This document shows, piece after piece, positions 36,666-48,307 of a DNA stretch of 64,000 nucleotides. Position 1 is the first letter of the stretch, and each line of letters begins with the position of its first letter. This stretch comes from Coniferiporia sulphurascens. Taxonomy: Eukaryota > Basidiomycota > Agaricomycetes > Hymenochaetales > Hymenochaetaceae. The notes below the pieces were generated by a model. The model was given only the letters and a program-made list of their open reading frames with translations. It ran no database searches and was not told the DNA's origin. The stretch is taken from positions 2,976,001-3,040,000 of the forward strand of contig NBBA01000001.1 of NCBI GenBank assembly GCA_002794785.1, read 5' to 3'. The position numbers and the translations under genes were made by a program.

Positions 36666-37427
36666 GGTCGTCCAAGTGTTAAAAGAGTGTGGGCGATAAA
36701 AATAAGGCAGGTTTATGCAAGCACGAAAAAAGAGAGCAGACCGCCTGCTGTCGTGCTCGCCGTCGTCGTTACTGTCGGTGTTGAAGAGTCGTCGACGCGC
36801 AGTTTTAAGACGACGAACTGCGCAGCGCTTAGCTGGATGTTACTTATGAGAAAGCCGGAGGAGCGCAATCGCTAACAGCATTGCTTACAAATACCATCAC
36901 GCAGTATCCAAAACGGGAAATCTTCTGATTTCCCTTCGTAAGCTTGGCGGTCACGTGATTATTCGGTGACGTTTAGCCGCGTGCGTTCCTCCGACTGCAA
37001 ATTCAGAGTAATTACCAAATATCAAATAACAGCCCGGATAACGCGCGCAGCCGCCGCGCCCCGCTCTCCCATCGACCCGCTCGCCGTTGTCGTCGCTATC
37101 GCTGCAGGCGGTCTCAGAAGTATGAAAATATGCTGAAGCTGCAGGATAGACAAGGACCACTAGGTACGGCTTTGAACTTGCCTTCAACGAGGCATATCGC
37201 GTGTCGCCCGGCCGTGGTCTCTGCCCTCTCCCCTCTTAGTTTCTTTGTCTTTCCTCCTCTTGTCTCTCTTCTTTTATCTTTTCTACGGCCATTTTGACAA
37301 TCGCTGACTGCGTTATGCGCTTTTCTTTTCATCTGCTCGGCCGGCCAATCCACGACCGTTTATAATCTCGCTCCAACAACCCCATACACCGCGTCCCGCC
37401 CTCTCGCCGCGGTATTTTGTTTTATTC
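36666..37427. other. divergent promoter region, no gene seen
   Basis: 762 bp between the start codons of the GT31 gene and Ser/Thr-rich protein B. It has a CACGTG box at 36951 and long CT-rich blocks close to the plus-strand start. Confidence 0.5.
36951..36960. promoter_or_regulatory. CACGTG box (TCACGTGATT)
   Basis: Same form as at 6041 and 18086, roughly central between the divergent start codons 36665 and 37428. Confidence 0.45.
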
Positions 37428-39504
37428 ATGTCTTCCGGAACGGCCACCACGTCCTCCCCTTCCACTCAACCGGTTACCTCGACTCGATCTGTCGATCCTA
37501 CTCCGTCGGGGTCTTCCTCGTCTTCAACCACCACCGTTCCCACATCCACTTCTAACGGGTCATCCACTTCCGCGTCCGGATCGTCCTCGGTGGGCTCACA
37601 AACCACATCTCTGGACCAATCCATGTCCTCCACGGGTTCGTCCACTGCAGCAGGTTCCGGGTCGTCTTCCGGTGCTTCGACAGAGACCGGCTCCCAGTAA
37701 GTCTCTGCGCTTGTTTCTCCTCGTCTCAAAGCGAACCAGTTTCTACGCAGGCCGACCTCGTCCGAGTCTTCAACCTCGTCCTCAAGTGAGGATTCCTCTA
37801 CTTCCGCTACTAGCTCTGTTTCTGTTTCTGTTTCCTCCACCACTATCCCCACCACTATCCCCACCTCCGTTTCTCCGACTCTGACCGATATGCCGACTAC
37901 TTCTAACACGGCGTCTTCCACTCCAGCATCGCATGTCAGTTCTACTACGCAAGCAACCACTAGTTCTAGTTCATCATCGTCATCGTCATCACCACCACCA
38001 TCATCATCATCATCATCATCAACGACGTCAGACTCTATTCAGACGACGTCTACCACCTCGTCAACGTCAACAACTTCCACCCAATCTACGTCTACCTCAT
38101 CAACGTCTACTTCAACATCGACAGAGCAGACTACAAGCTCCTCATCGACCACATCAGACAGATCTCCAACCTCATCTGCAACCTCAACTTCACAATCTTC
38201 CTCATCAGAGCTCCCGTCCCAACCACCAACATCAAGAGATTCAGAATCATCTACGCCCAGCGATCCATCGCCGTCGTCGACTGTAGTTCCAGCCCCACAG
38301 TCAGCTCTCTCGCATCTTACCACACTCTTTGTTGTATTTACGCCCATGGATTTTCCCCACCAGGACCACATTGAAGTCCACACAGTTCTTTACAACTACC
38401 AACAGCCAAGGACAACCTACAACGACTGCTCCTACCCAATTCACAACCACACTTACCTCGACAAATTTAAATGGTGCAGTGTCCACTTTTACGCAGGTGG
38501 TAATAAACCCCACACTAAGCTCGGATTCTGGTGGAGAAGCGGGAAATTCAGAGTGAGTACGCCTGTATGCGCCCCACGTTGCGAGACTTAGTTCGAGACG
38601 CAGGTTTTTCAAAAACAAGGGTGCTGTAGCCGGAGTTTTCTTGATCATTGGCCTCGCTGCTGCTTCAGTGTGCTTATGGATTGCGTTTGCTGTACGGCGC
38701 CGACGTAAGAAACGGTTGCTTGAGCGGGAAGCAGCCATAGCGGCTCCTAACGGACATCGCTCTCCGCTGGTTGATGACGATGACGATGTAGAATTTGGCA
38801 TGACCCAACGTCCCGGCCCTTCTTTACCTTTGACCGCACGGCCTCCCTCTGCTTACTTGGACGGCGGGACCAGTCCCCAGACTAGTCCAGATGGGAGTGC
38901 TCCGTTTGACCCATATGTTGGCTATACCCACCCTCCAGCGAACACATCGAATCCTTTTTCGTTAAATCGCGCCGCTGGGGAGGGCTACGTTCCTGCACGA
39001 ACATCTAGTCCCCCGCCTGGCAGCCCTGGCTCAGGCTCGGTCGAACAAAATCGTCAACCGAGTGCAAGCGGCAGCGCAGAGAATGGCCAACATAGTCGGA
39101 GCTACAGCTTCAGCTCTTACGAGCCATTGCTCGCAGCTGCTGGCATAGGCAAGCAGACACCGCCAGACACACCTGGTTCCTTCGGAGGGCCACCAACTCC
39201 ACCCCCTCGAAATCCTCTGAGACCATCAATGCCAGCAGCTTTGCCAGATACTATATCGAGGCGCTCTATCGAAGGATCACAGACGGCCGTGGCTGATGAC
39301 AGGCTCAATAATGCATTAGTTTCTCGCTTGAACCGAGCGAACACGACTGCCTCTGTTCTGCAGGACGATCAAGACTATTCGAGACCAGTCCTAGGGGTGA
39401 GTTCTTTTCGTTGAGCCATGTAAATACGTATAAACCAATGATATTTCTCGCAGGTCCGGAATTTACCGGACAATACCAGTGCTAGCGGGTATTCTACCAA
39501 TTGA
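37428..39504 (+). CDS. Ser/Thr-rich single-span membrane protein (Mid2-like) B
   Basis: Exons 37428-37696, 37751-38299, 38364-38552, 38604-39396 and 39454-39504 give 616 aa. The ectodomain (about 335 aa) is almost pure Ser/Thr/Pro, with long serine runs from a TCA/TCG triplet repeat. The block FFKNKGAVAGVFLIIGLAAA starts the single span (about 343-367), followed by RRRRKKR and a cytosolic tail rich in Pro, Gly and Ser with PFDPYVGY and NPFSLN. No signal peptide is visible. Shares the NKGxVAGVF block, span position and a phase-2 intron immediately before Phe-Phe/Phe-Trp with protein A. Wall-stress sensing is an inference from architecture. Confidence 0.85.
37971..38022 (+). repeat. TCA/TCG triplet microsatellite in coding sequence
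   Basis: About 17 imperfect tandem triplets (TCA, TCG, CCA) encoding a serine run broken by three prolines in protein B. Confidence 0.8.
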
Positions 39505-39948
39505 AAATGGCATTTATTAGCCTTGTTTTTTCCACCCCATCCGATTACGAATTCTCAGCTCACTACCGCATCTAACGCTCACGACCCTCCCGTCCCTTTG
39601 TTGTTCTTTTTTTGCTTTTGTTATTTCTTCACGTACCTTGCATATCTACGGACAGACACTGGCGCCTGCTTATCATATACGAGGACTGTGTAGTTTGACG
39701 CCGCCCATGTCTATGGACCTTGTAGCTAGTTGTTTCCTACATGTTTTTGAGAATGTACCGTACATAGCGGGCCATCGCCGACGTGCATGGCTGATAATTT
39801 ACCAGATGGGGAAAGTATGCTAAAATAGCACTCAGAAGGTCAACGTTCCTCATGCTATCAAGAGGCCCCCACTGGACCCATATGCATTCGTTATCTATGG
39901 AAGAACTAAGATAAATGTACAGCCGTTCGACGGCGGGGGCCAACCTGC
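39505..39948. other. intergenic, no gene seen
   Basis: 444 bp between two plus-strand genes; T-rich just past the stop, nothing recognised. Confidence 0.5.
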
Positions 39949-41108
39949 ATGACCGACACCATCCTGCCCATCTACGATACGCCCATCCTCGGAATGAAAA
40001 CACGCCCGCTCGTCGAGGAACCTGTAGAGTACGGGAACGCTGCATCGTTCTGGGTAGAGTACCCAAGTGGCCTCGTCGACCTCACGCGTTCGAGGCACCT
40101 CCCGTCAAAGGCGAATACCGACCCGCCACCCGCGGGGGCACAGCAGCTCGACGTGGCCGTGGACGGCAATCGAACAATCAGGATCGACGCAAAGAAGAGC
40201 GCGCTCGTTGTAATTGATATGCAAAAGTGAGTGCTGCTCCGTCGGGTAGGGGAGTTTCGAGAGCTCAGTGTCTGCGCATAGCTTCTTCCTGCATCCAGAC
40301 CTACGTGTCCACCCAAAGGGCCTTGCATGCGTCGACCCCTTGCTCGACATTATACCACCTCTCAGAGCCGCGGGAGTGAAGATCGTCTGGGTGTAAGCGC
40401 TATGGTCCCGTTGTTGTCTTCTGCCTCTTACTCAAAGTTGTCGCTCGCGGCAGAAACTGGGGTCTCACTGAGCACGAACTGCAGACGATCCCACCGAGCC
40501 TCGTACGCGGCTTCATGAGGAACGGCAGAGGAGGTTTCGGTGCGGAGCTCCCGGCTGATTTCGGGAGACTGCTCATGCGCGGCGCGCGGAACTCTGAATT
40601 GTACGGGCCCCTGCAGACTGCTTACGTCAGTGGCAAGGAACAGGGGACCGACGTCTGGATCCACAAAAACCGGTGCATGAATTACAATTAGCAAAAGTTA
40701 ACTGCATTCTAACCGCAGCACAGAATGAGCGGCCTGTGGGGTCCTCAGTCCTCGCTTGACCTGTACCTGCAGGAGGAAGGAATCGAGACGCTGTTTTTCA
40801 GTGGCGTCAACGCCGATCAGGTATGGATATGCGATGCATGAGGTGATGTGCCTTGCTCTAGCTGACCCTTGCAGTGCGTTCTCGGCACGGTTATCGATTC
40901 ATACTACCGGGGCTACGATGTCGTGCTTGTAAAAGATGCCGCCGCAACGACTTCACCAGAGGGTGGCTATGAGAATGTTTGCTACAATCTTGGAAATGTG
41001 TGTGAATTATTAGAGCTTCCGGCGCAGTCGCTTACTACAGGGTCTTAGAGCTATGGCTTTATCACCGACAGCAGGCGCATACTCGACGGAGCGCTGAAGG
41101 CACAGTAG
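39949..41108 (+). CDS. isochorismatase-family cysteine hydrolase
   Basis: Exons 39949-40226, 40282-40392, 40454-40672, 40724-40820, 40875-40997 and 41049-41108 give 295 aa. The catalytic triad is visible: Asp in ALVVIDMQNFF, Lys in DVWIHKNRMSGLW and Cys236 in GVNADQCVLGT. About 80 residues precede the fold, longer than in bacterial nicotinamidase-like members. Family members hydrolyse amide or vinyl-ether bonds; the substrate is unknown. DSYYRGYDVVLVKDAAATTSP is the usual C-terminal part. Confidence 0.92.
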
Positions 41109-41589
41109 GAAGGACTGTATGAACATAAGAGTACTTATCGTGTACTGCAGTTACAAAATACTCGAAATACGACGCAGAGGTGCCTTTTTTGAGTGTCAGG
41201 ATAAGCCGCTGCGAAATGCATCCCGATCGTGGCATCTTCTCCTGGTTCTGCGCCCTCATTTGAATGCCAAATAATCCCGTTGATGCAGCGCGCCGCGACG
41301 CACTTACGCACTCGGCGTGCCGCCCACACTATGCAGATTTCCCAGACGCCTACCGGAGGATTGTCCGATGTGTGATGATATCAGCACTGATTTTACCTTC
41401 CTCATGCGGATATTTTTTTCATGTACGTCCGCCACAGATTACGCAGCTCCGCGCCGGTGCGGCTGGGCGGTCGTGCTGCTCACCGTGAGGTCAGCCCAGC
41501 CCCGGTATATAAGCATCGTGCGAGATGTGGTGCATCTCGTTCTTATTTGTTTCAGTCCTTTCCTTGGTGTACACGGTTACGACCGCACG
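41109..41589. other. intergenic, promoter of the RTA1 gene
   Basis: 481 bp between the isochorismatase-type and RTA1-type genes. It contains a TATA box at 41506. An ORF across it has no family character. Confidence 0.5.
41506..41512 (+). promoter_or_regulatory. TATA box of the RTA1-type gene
   Basis: TATATAA 78 nt upstream of the ATG at 41590. Confidence 0.5.
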
Positions 41590-43052
41590 ATGGTATGCCC
41601 TCTTATATCGCATACGGCTGAGGTGTCCTCACAAAACTTCTTGCACAGAGCATTATTAATCCTGGCCTGCAATACGGCTATATACCGACGGAGTGGATAT
41701 GCGCACTCTTCGTTTCGCTCTTTGGCCTCTCAGCTCGTACGTCCATGTTTTGCCGACTGGATAGTTCGCCGCGTCGTAACTCATTTCTTGCCAGTTATTC
41801 ATATCGGCGAAGCCGTCTATTTCAGGTTGTGGTGGCTGTTCCCTACAATCATACTCGGCGCTGTTGGGGAAGTCATAGGCTGGTCGGGTAGGCTTTGGTC
41901 AAGCAAGACGTTCCTCGGCAATGCATTCAACCCGTACTTGATGCAGTAGGTGCCATCCATTTTGTGCAACAGTATCCACGTTACAAAACAGAACTCTTTA
42001 GAATTTCGTCCACGATTATCTCCCCGACGCCGATATTGGCGGCGAATTTCGTCATATTGGGCACCATTATTGGTCAACTCGGGAGTCGGTACAGTCGTCT
42101 GGGCCCAAAGTGGTGTAAGCGGCATTTCTATAACTACCTCACAAATTACTCGCTAAAATCATTCCCGATTACGCTTCATAGACACAGTCGTTTTTTGTAC
42201 GTCTGTGCGTATCACTGTATATTTGCTTACCGCCTTCCTTTCCTAATGAAGTTCTTATCAGGATGTTGTTGCATTGGTAGTCCAGGCTGTCGGAGGAGCA
42301 TCCGCATCGGAAGCTGCCTCACCTAACAGTGGAAAGAACCCAGAGGTGTAAGGATGCCCTATCCAAACCGGAGGGCATTGTTTTAACCTGTCTTATTGCT
42401 TTAGAGGGGCTCATATCATGCTGGCTGGTATAGTCATCCAGCTGGGTACGTCCAGTCTTGATTACTGAATTTATGAATACATCTTCAACATTATTCCAAA
42501 CAGTTTCAATTATCATATATGCTTCTCTTGCCACCGAGTTCCTATTCCGCTACAACAAGGATAGACCAGTACGCCAAACCTCTGTCGACAACGGGAGAGG
42601 AGTCCTGGATCACAAAATTAAACGCATGATACTGGGACTAACTATAAGCACTGTGTGCATCTTCATTCGGTACGACTTTGGTTGTCACGCTTTGTATGCG
42701 ATTCTAATATGGTTTCAAGTTCCATATACCGTACGATAGAGTTATCGAAAGGATGGACAGGGGATGTCATTAGAACTCAGGTGTACTTCAGTGAGTCTAC
42801 TTTTTCTTTCGATTTGCGGCATGAAAATAACTGATGCCGTTGCAAACAGACGTCTTTGACGGCGCGATGATATGCATCGCGGTGTATACCCTCAACCTCC
42901 TGCATCCTGGAATTCTTCTTTCTCATATCACCGCTAAGAAGTCAGCTGTAAAAGATAGCTTTGATTCACGGGTGGATATGGTATTAGTATCGCAGAATGG
43001 TTCTGGTAGTGTTGACTTGAAGGAGGCCCAACGTGCACAACTAGGCGTTTAG
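41590..43052 (+). CDS. RTA1-domain membrane protein
   Basis: Exons 41590-41592, 41649-41736, 41795-41945, 42002-42114, 42188-42204, 42262-42347, 42405-42445, 42504-42669, 42720-42790 and 42850-43052 give 312 aa with about seven hydrophobic spans. Family blocks: QYGYIPTEW, GEVIGWSGRLWSS, AANFVILGTIIGQLGSRYS, FCTSDVVALVVQAVGGASAS, RTIELSKGWTGD and YFNVFDGAM. RTA1/RSB1 proteins are fungal plasma-membrane proteins tied to lipid movement and 7-aminocholesterol resistance. The first exon consists of the ATG alone; a longer upstream start (ATG 41527) runs into a stop when spliced. Exon 5 is 17 nt. Confidence 0.88.
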
Positions 43053-43192
43053 TGTCTGATGGGATTTTTTTTTCGCTTGGGACAATATTCATCTACATTA
43101 TAATCAAATTTATTCGTATGGTCAATAGTGGTGGCGCGTAATAGCGCATGGTTTCCGTCCCGCATCAAAAGCACTTATACACTGCTCTCATT

Positions 43193-43942
43193 ATGTCTTC
43201 ACTCACACTTATCGTCGCCGCCACGCTCACAAACGGCATCGGACAGAGTTCTCGCCTTCCATGGCGACTTCCGCAAGAGATGGCGTACTTTGCTCGTGTT
43301 ACAACGGGGGCGCCGGAGGGCACCGCGAATGCTGTCATTATGGGTCGTAATACTTGGGAAAGCATCCCCCCGAAGTTCAGACCGCTCAAAGGAAGGCTAA
43401 ACATAGTCGTCAGCAGTAACGCCGACTATCTCAAGTATGTTGGCGGATAATTTCATTTCCGTTGAATTCGTCGCCGATAACGGTGTCATGTCAGAAAAAG
43501 CCCCCACGCCCCAAATAACGAAGCCCAACCCGCGGAAAAGCTCTTGTCTGTGCAAACAAAATTTTTGGACGCATTATCGCTGGAGGCCATGTCTACGGAA
43601 GGCGAGGCTACACCAGCAATCCACCACCGCTTTATCATAGGCGGGGCGTCGGTTTATAGATCAGCACTTGGACTTGTAGCCTCGCCCGAATCCCCTGCGG
43701 CACCTGTGACAGATCGCATCCTGATGACCCGTATTCTCTCACCAGCATTCGAAGATTGCGACGTGTTCTTCCCAGAATTCAGAGACATTAAAGGAAGGGA
43801 CGGAGCTCCGCTTTGGAAACAGGCGTCGCACGAGGAACTGGAGGCATGGGTAGGCGGCGAAGTGCCGAAAGGAACACAACAAGAGAGGGGCGTCGAGTAT
43901 GAGTTTCAGATGTGGACGCGCAGACGCGCTAATGAGGTCTGA
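43193..43942 (+). CDS. DFR1: dihydrofolate reductase
   Basis: Exons 43193-43434 and 43495-43942 give 229 aa. SLTLIVAATLTNGIGQSSRLPWRLPQEM holds the substrate loop; GRNTWESIPPKFRPLKGRLN and FIIGGASVYRSAL are the NADPH-binding blocks. The enzyme reduces dihydrofolate for thymidylate and purine synthesis. An in-frame ATG at 43148 would add 15 residues; 43193 fits family length better. It lies only 140 nt after the RTA1-type stop codon on the same strand. Confidence 0.94.
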
Positions 43943-44106
43943 ATAAGTAAATTACAGCAGATTATACTCGCGTTGTTATAATACGGCAAGCACGCCCCCG
44001 AGGCCATACTATCCTCTAACTTCCCTGCATCTCTCCCATGAAACGATTTATGTGAACTTTAGGAGCGTCATTACATTCACAGTGTCCGAAATGCGTATAA
44101 CACGCT

Positions 44107-44452
44107 CTAACCCTGGCGCTGGATGAGACGACTTCGTCAGTAATCTTCTTCAGAGCACTAGGGCGAGGAAAAACTCAACCTGTTTGTGCTTTGGATTTCT
44201 TGCACATATGACATATACCCTCCCCTTCCGTTTCACGACGGCGCACCCATCGCACATGAGTTTAACCGAGGAACGAACTTTCATTCCGCGGGCAAGAGCG
44301 GGCGTCGAGCATCCCGCCGAGTGCTTCAACAAGTCGGTATGGGCATGAGGGTGGGACAGCAGCGGCTGTGCACGACTTCTGAAGCCAAGAAGGGATGCGA
44401 ATTGGCTGCTGCGAGGCAACAGAGACCGACCCGAGAGTAGTGAGCGTAACAT
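44107..44452 (-). CDS. RTC6: mitochondrial ribosomal protein bL36m
   Basis: Exons 44452-44180 and 44118-44107 give 94 aa. An Arg/Ser-rich presequence of about 50 residues ([18 protein letters not shown]) directs import. [21 protein letters not shown] is the bL36 start, with the C-x2-C-x12-C-x4-H zinc ribbon. The last exon has only 12 nt and encodes Arg-Gln-Gly-stop, the universal bL36 ending. The first codon was taken as the first in-frame ATG; the frame extends to a GTG at 44518. Confidence 0.93.
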
Positions 44453-44514
44453 GGATAGGAAACGGTGCCTGCGAACGGCGACAGGTCGAAGAATACTTGA
44501 GGTCCTTTCAAAGG

Positions 44515-44523
44515 GCACGTGAT
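44515..44523. promoter_or_regulatory. CACGTG box (GCACGTGAT)
   Basis: In the 180-bp divergent promoter between bL36m (44452) and the SLC35F-like gene (44633). Confidence 0.4.
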
Positions 44524-44632
44524 AGATTCGCGACCAAAATCTACCCGTACCTGCTTATCTGGTTACCAGCTCTTCCAGAAGTATCATAAGCTTCGACCCT
44601 CAAACTCTCGCGCATTATTTCGTCTCTCTTGG

Positions 44633-46073
44633 ATGTCAGGCAGCCGTAGTCGCCTAAAGGCTTCCGAGCAAGATGCCGTTATCGGAGGGAAACCCGCAAC
44701 TGTCTTATTCGTGTTTATGCTGCTTGCTTTCGTAGCAGAAAGCCAATTGACCCAAGTGCGCCGCCTTTTCTTTGCGATTGTAGAACCCGTCCTCTCTGTA
44801 CTGAATTTGCATCCAGTATGTCGAATCAAACCTGAACTTTCAACAACCTTATCTCCTATTGTGAGTACACACTTTGTGCAGGCAGGTTGACGGCGTGTCT
44901 AATCAGAACGGTGTAATTCAGTTACATCGCCCATTCTACAATGACAATTCTATTTCCCCTGCACCTTCTTTACTTGCATGTGTTCACCCCTTTCTCCACA
45001 CGATCTTACCTCCGCGGCCTTTCCGTGACCGTCAGAGAGCATCTCTCAAGCAAAGTCCTCCCGCTATCGGGGGAATTAGTTTCGCCGTATCCTACGGCAA
45101 AAGCTGTGGCGTTAGTTTTATGGTTCACGCTCGGCTTCACAATACCCAGCCTACTTTGGTTTGCAGCAGTCGCATTTACTTCGTATGTTGAACCCCTATT
45201 ATCGCTAGTTGGCCTCATAGTATTCACTATTTTTAGAGTGAGCGATATAACAGCCATTTGGAACTCGAATGCCTTCTGGGCGTATGTTATCTCAGTAAAA
45301 CTTCGAAATCTTCCTTGGGAGCCTAGACGGCTTGCATCTGTTATGATTGCAAGCCTTGGGGTTTTGGCTGTTGTGTACGGAAGCAAGAATCCTGCAAACA
45401 CTCCCCAAATTGGACATCCGAGAGTCCCCATTCTTGGAAACATACTCACTCTCATCGCTTCTATTGGCTACGGCATATACCAGGTTGCATACAATATGTA
45501 CGCGGTACCCCCTTCAGATAAAGAGCCTGAACAGGACGGGTGGCAAAGGGTCTCGATTTCGTCGGACGACACAGATGAAATCATCCCGACCGGTGTGGAA
45601 TCCAATGGTTTAACCCCATCCGAAGAAGTCGTATACCCACCACCATTTGGTCTGTATGCCAATGCGCTTACTTCTGCTATGGGTCTCCTGACCCTCCTCG
45701 TCTTGTGGATTCCCTTGCCGATATTGCATATGACGTCAATTGAACCATTCAAATGGCCGGGGGATCTCTTGACCACCCTCGCCATAAGCGGTATCGCCTT
45801 GACGGGCGTGATGTTTTATGCTACGTTCATGGTGAAATCATCTTCCAGTCTTTCCTTTCCGTCCCTGTTTGATGTACTTTTCAACAGATTCTTCTCGGCA
45901 TCTGGGGGCCTGTCGTTACCTCGGTCGGTAATCTTCTGACGATAGTTTTAGTTATGATATCGGATATAATATTTGGAAACGCCCTCGAGACCTTGACAGC
46001 ATGGAGTATAGTAGGCTCAGGCATGATTATCAGTGCATTTGCGGTGCTTGCCTATGAAACCTTTAGAGCCTGA
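44633..46073 (+). CDS. SLC35F5-like EamA transporter
   Basis: Exons 44633-44755, 44817-44860, 44922-45182, 45237-45831 and 45888-46073 give 402 aa with about ten spans. Conserved blocks: AESQLTQYVESNLNFQQPY, FTSVSDITAIWNSNAFWAY, WEPRRLASVMIASLGVLAVVYG, and a C-terminal GPVVTSVGNLLTIVLVMISD. It belongs to the drug/metabolite transporter superfamily branch with yeast THI74 and human SLC35F5. The substrate is unknown; vacuolar or endomembrane site is likely. Intron 45183-45236 is in frame and stop-free but interrupts a conserved helix, so I removed it. A hydrophilic loop of about 40 residues lies between spans 6 and 7. Confidence 0.9.
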
Positions 46074-46254
46074 TTAGATACACCCTTCCCCTACCACTAA
46101 CAATATATAGACTACGGGATATTGTCATCCCAATAGCACTGGTATGCACATGTGAAATGTACAATAAATTGACCATCATAGATCAGCATAATACGCCCGG
46201 ACTGTCAGCATACAGGTATTCGTGATCGACGTATATTCGAACAAAAAACCAGAA

Positions 46255-48307
46255 TCAGATGAATCCTCTGCATATATCACTTTTACACATGCACGGTGTT
46301 TCGCCTACCCCGCCTTTCTCTTTCCCCTTACCTTTTTTGGGGATGTTTCTCCAAGCAGCGTCAGGCTTGTAATCGATTGTAATCTCTTTTCCTGCGGGTA
46401 TGTCCTCACGGGCGACGAAAGCGAGTTCTGGGGTGTTCATCTGAGAATTTAAGAAAAGAGGAAGTTATGGATCAGGGAGTATTGGATAAAAAGTGAAACC
46501 TACATGTACTGCTGAGTTTATTACGACAGAATAAACTTTTGCAGTCGGTCCACATGAGTGACTGACAGCTTGTGTGAGAGTTACAAAGCCTCTAATATTT
46601 GTTACATACTTAACGAAGCGCGTCCAGTTTCCTGTCCATATAATTGTGAGTGAAGTGATTAGTGAGATGGATCGTGGTGATTTATAAGTACCTGCAGAAT
46701 AGGCACAAATGGTGTACTTGTCAGTACAATCCGGGTCGTTGTCACGAGCATCAAGGTCAAATGCGTAATCCTTCTTCCTGGGAGCAAGGCGAGCAGCAGC
46801 CTCCCTCTTCCTAAGGGAACCAAGTGAGGAAAAAGTATTGAGGAAGGAGGACATTTGTATAATTACATACATAATTAATCTATGCAAAGGCAAACAACGC
46901 AAATCAGAAGCCGATTTAGAACTAAAAATATGTATTTGCACTCACCCGGTGTATCTACCAAGGACCGTTCCTTTTGGGACATCTACGGCTGTCCGGACAC
47001 CCCATCCATTGTCCAGAGTCTTAAATATATCCAGAGGTATTTTCTTCCGCGGTGCTTGCACAACCTTGTTAGTGCACCCTCTGCAGGTGCAATTCTGGGA
47101 GATATGAGCATGTTCTGGAGTCACCAGACGAAAATCACTCACTTTGTTGCACTCAACAACTTCTAGTTGATTAGTGAACAAAAATAGACCCTTCCGTTAG
47201 GAAATTCAGAGATATACCAGAGATGAGGACAACCACGGCTCACATTCTTATCATACGCCGAGCACATTTCTCCATCTTCATCGATACACTGTGAATCCAT
47301 TAGGCAGGAGCATAAAAGGGGGTTTCTACAGCCGTCCTCGCATTCACAGCCGAAGAGAAACCCCGAATCTTGCCTTGGTACATCCTCGTCACTGCGTACC
47401 GCATAATAAGCATAGGCGTTGCAATGGCTGAGAAGGAACGCACTAGATGCAGGAATCCTCTAAGTAAACAAAATCCGAACCAACTGGAGGAGCTTTCTCG
47501 TCGTCGACCTCATTCACTACCCTTATTCCAAACTTGTGAGCCTTTCTCTGCCATTTCAATCGGGTCTCGTTCAAGTCCGTGTCCAGGGTCGATGCTCCGC
47601 TGAGGTCATGCGTATCTGTTCTTTTACGCTTTCTATTCTTGTCAAAGATAAGGTTAGACCTTTCCAGTCTATGACGGGCTTGGTTTCTTTCCGCGTCCCA
47701 ATCGTCGTCTGGAAGACCCCACTCCTGAAGTTTCTCGGAATAGGCAACGGCGTCTTCAGCCGTCCGGATATCGTGCGGCATGTGTAAAGATATTGTATCA
47801 AGATCAATATCTGGTGTTTCTTTGGCTGCCGCACGCCTTCGCCTGGATTGAATCATCTTCCAGTCCCGAGCTAAACGATTCGCTCCTGGAACGGCATCTG
47901 ACCAAGTGGTATTCGTGCCGTCCGCGCGATGCCATTCGTCCCATTCCACCTGAAAAATTCAGTCAGAGATACGGGCGTCGGAGAATGTCTGGTTAAATGA
48001 GAAACCTGGTACCTAAGGAAATACGTAGGTATTAGCCGAAGAAACATTATTTGTAGACAGATAGGACATGCTTAATATTCCTGAAGAGATCGGTCTCTTC
48101 GCTCAGTATGCCCTTCACCGGCCACTGTTTACCATCGTCGGATTCCCCATAATCCTCGTCCGGAGTATCGGAGAGATAAAAAAGTTCATGATCAGATTGA
48201 ATGCGATCATCCGACTCGGAGTCGGACTCTCCCAGGCTGAGGGAGCGGGAGTTCGAGCCGACGTTACTATTAAGACGAGCCTGCTGCGCCTTCGATTTCC
48301 TGGGCAT
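46255..48307 (-). CDS. CLR4: chromodomain SET histone H3K9 methyltransferase (Clr4/SUV39 type)
   Basis: Eleven exons: 48307-48072, 48012-48006, 47949-47444, 47391-47244, 47190-47143, 47094-46946, 46879-46871, 46810-46692, 46631-46610, 46561-46504 and 46440-46255, giving 495 aa. An acidic Ser-rich start is followed by a chromodomain ([20 protein letters not shown]). The pre-SET zinc cluster has [23 protein letters not shown]. The SET core has [36 protein letters not shown] and ITIDY; the post-[11 protein letters not shown] closes it. It should place H3K9 methylation in heterochromatin. Intron 1 has a GC donor (gcatgt), and two exons of 7 and 9 nt restore the chromodomain and SET strands. Divergent from DNA ligase I. 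Confidence 0.92.

Noticed and set aside
37933..38286. His-rich ORF in the triplet repeat of protein B
   Set aside because: Out-of-frame reading of the TCA/TCG repeat.
41317..41949. 210-codon ORF covering the RTA1 promoter and first exons
   Set aside because: It reads through two introns and the promoter; the RTA1 frame is only matched after splicing.
46465..46941. 158-codon minus ORF in the SET gene
   Set aside because: It runs through two introns around the 9-nt exon; the translated intron part has no SET similarity.
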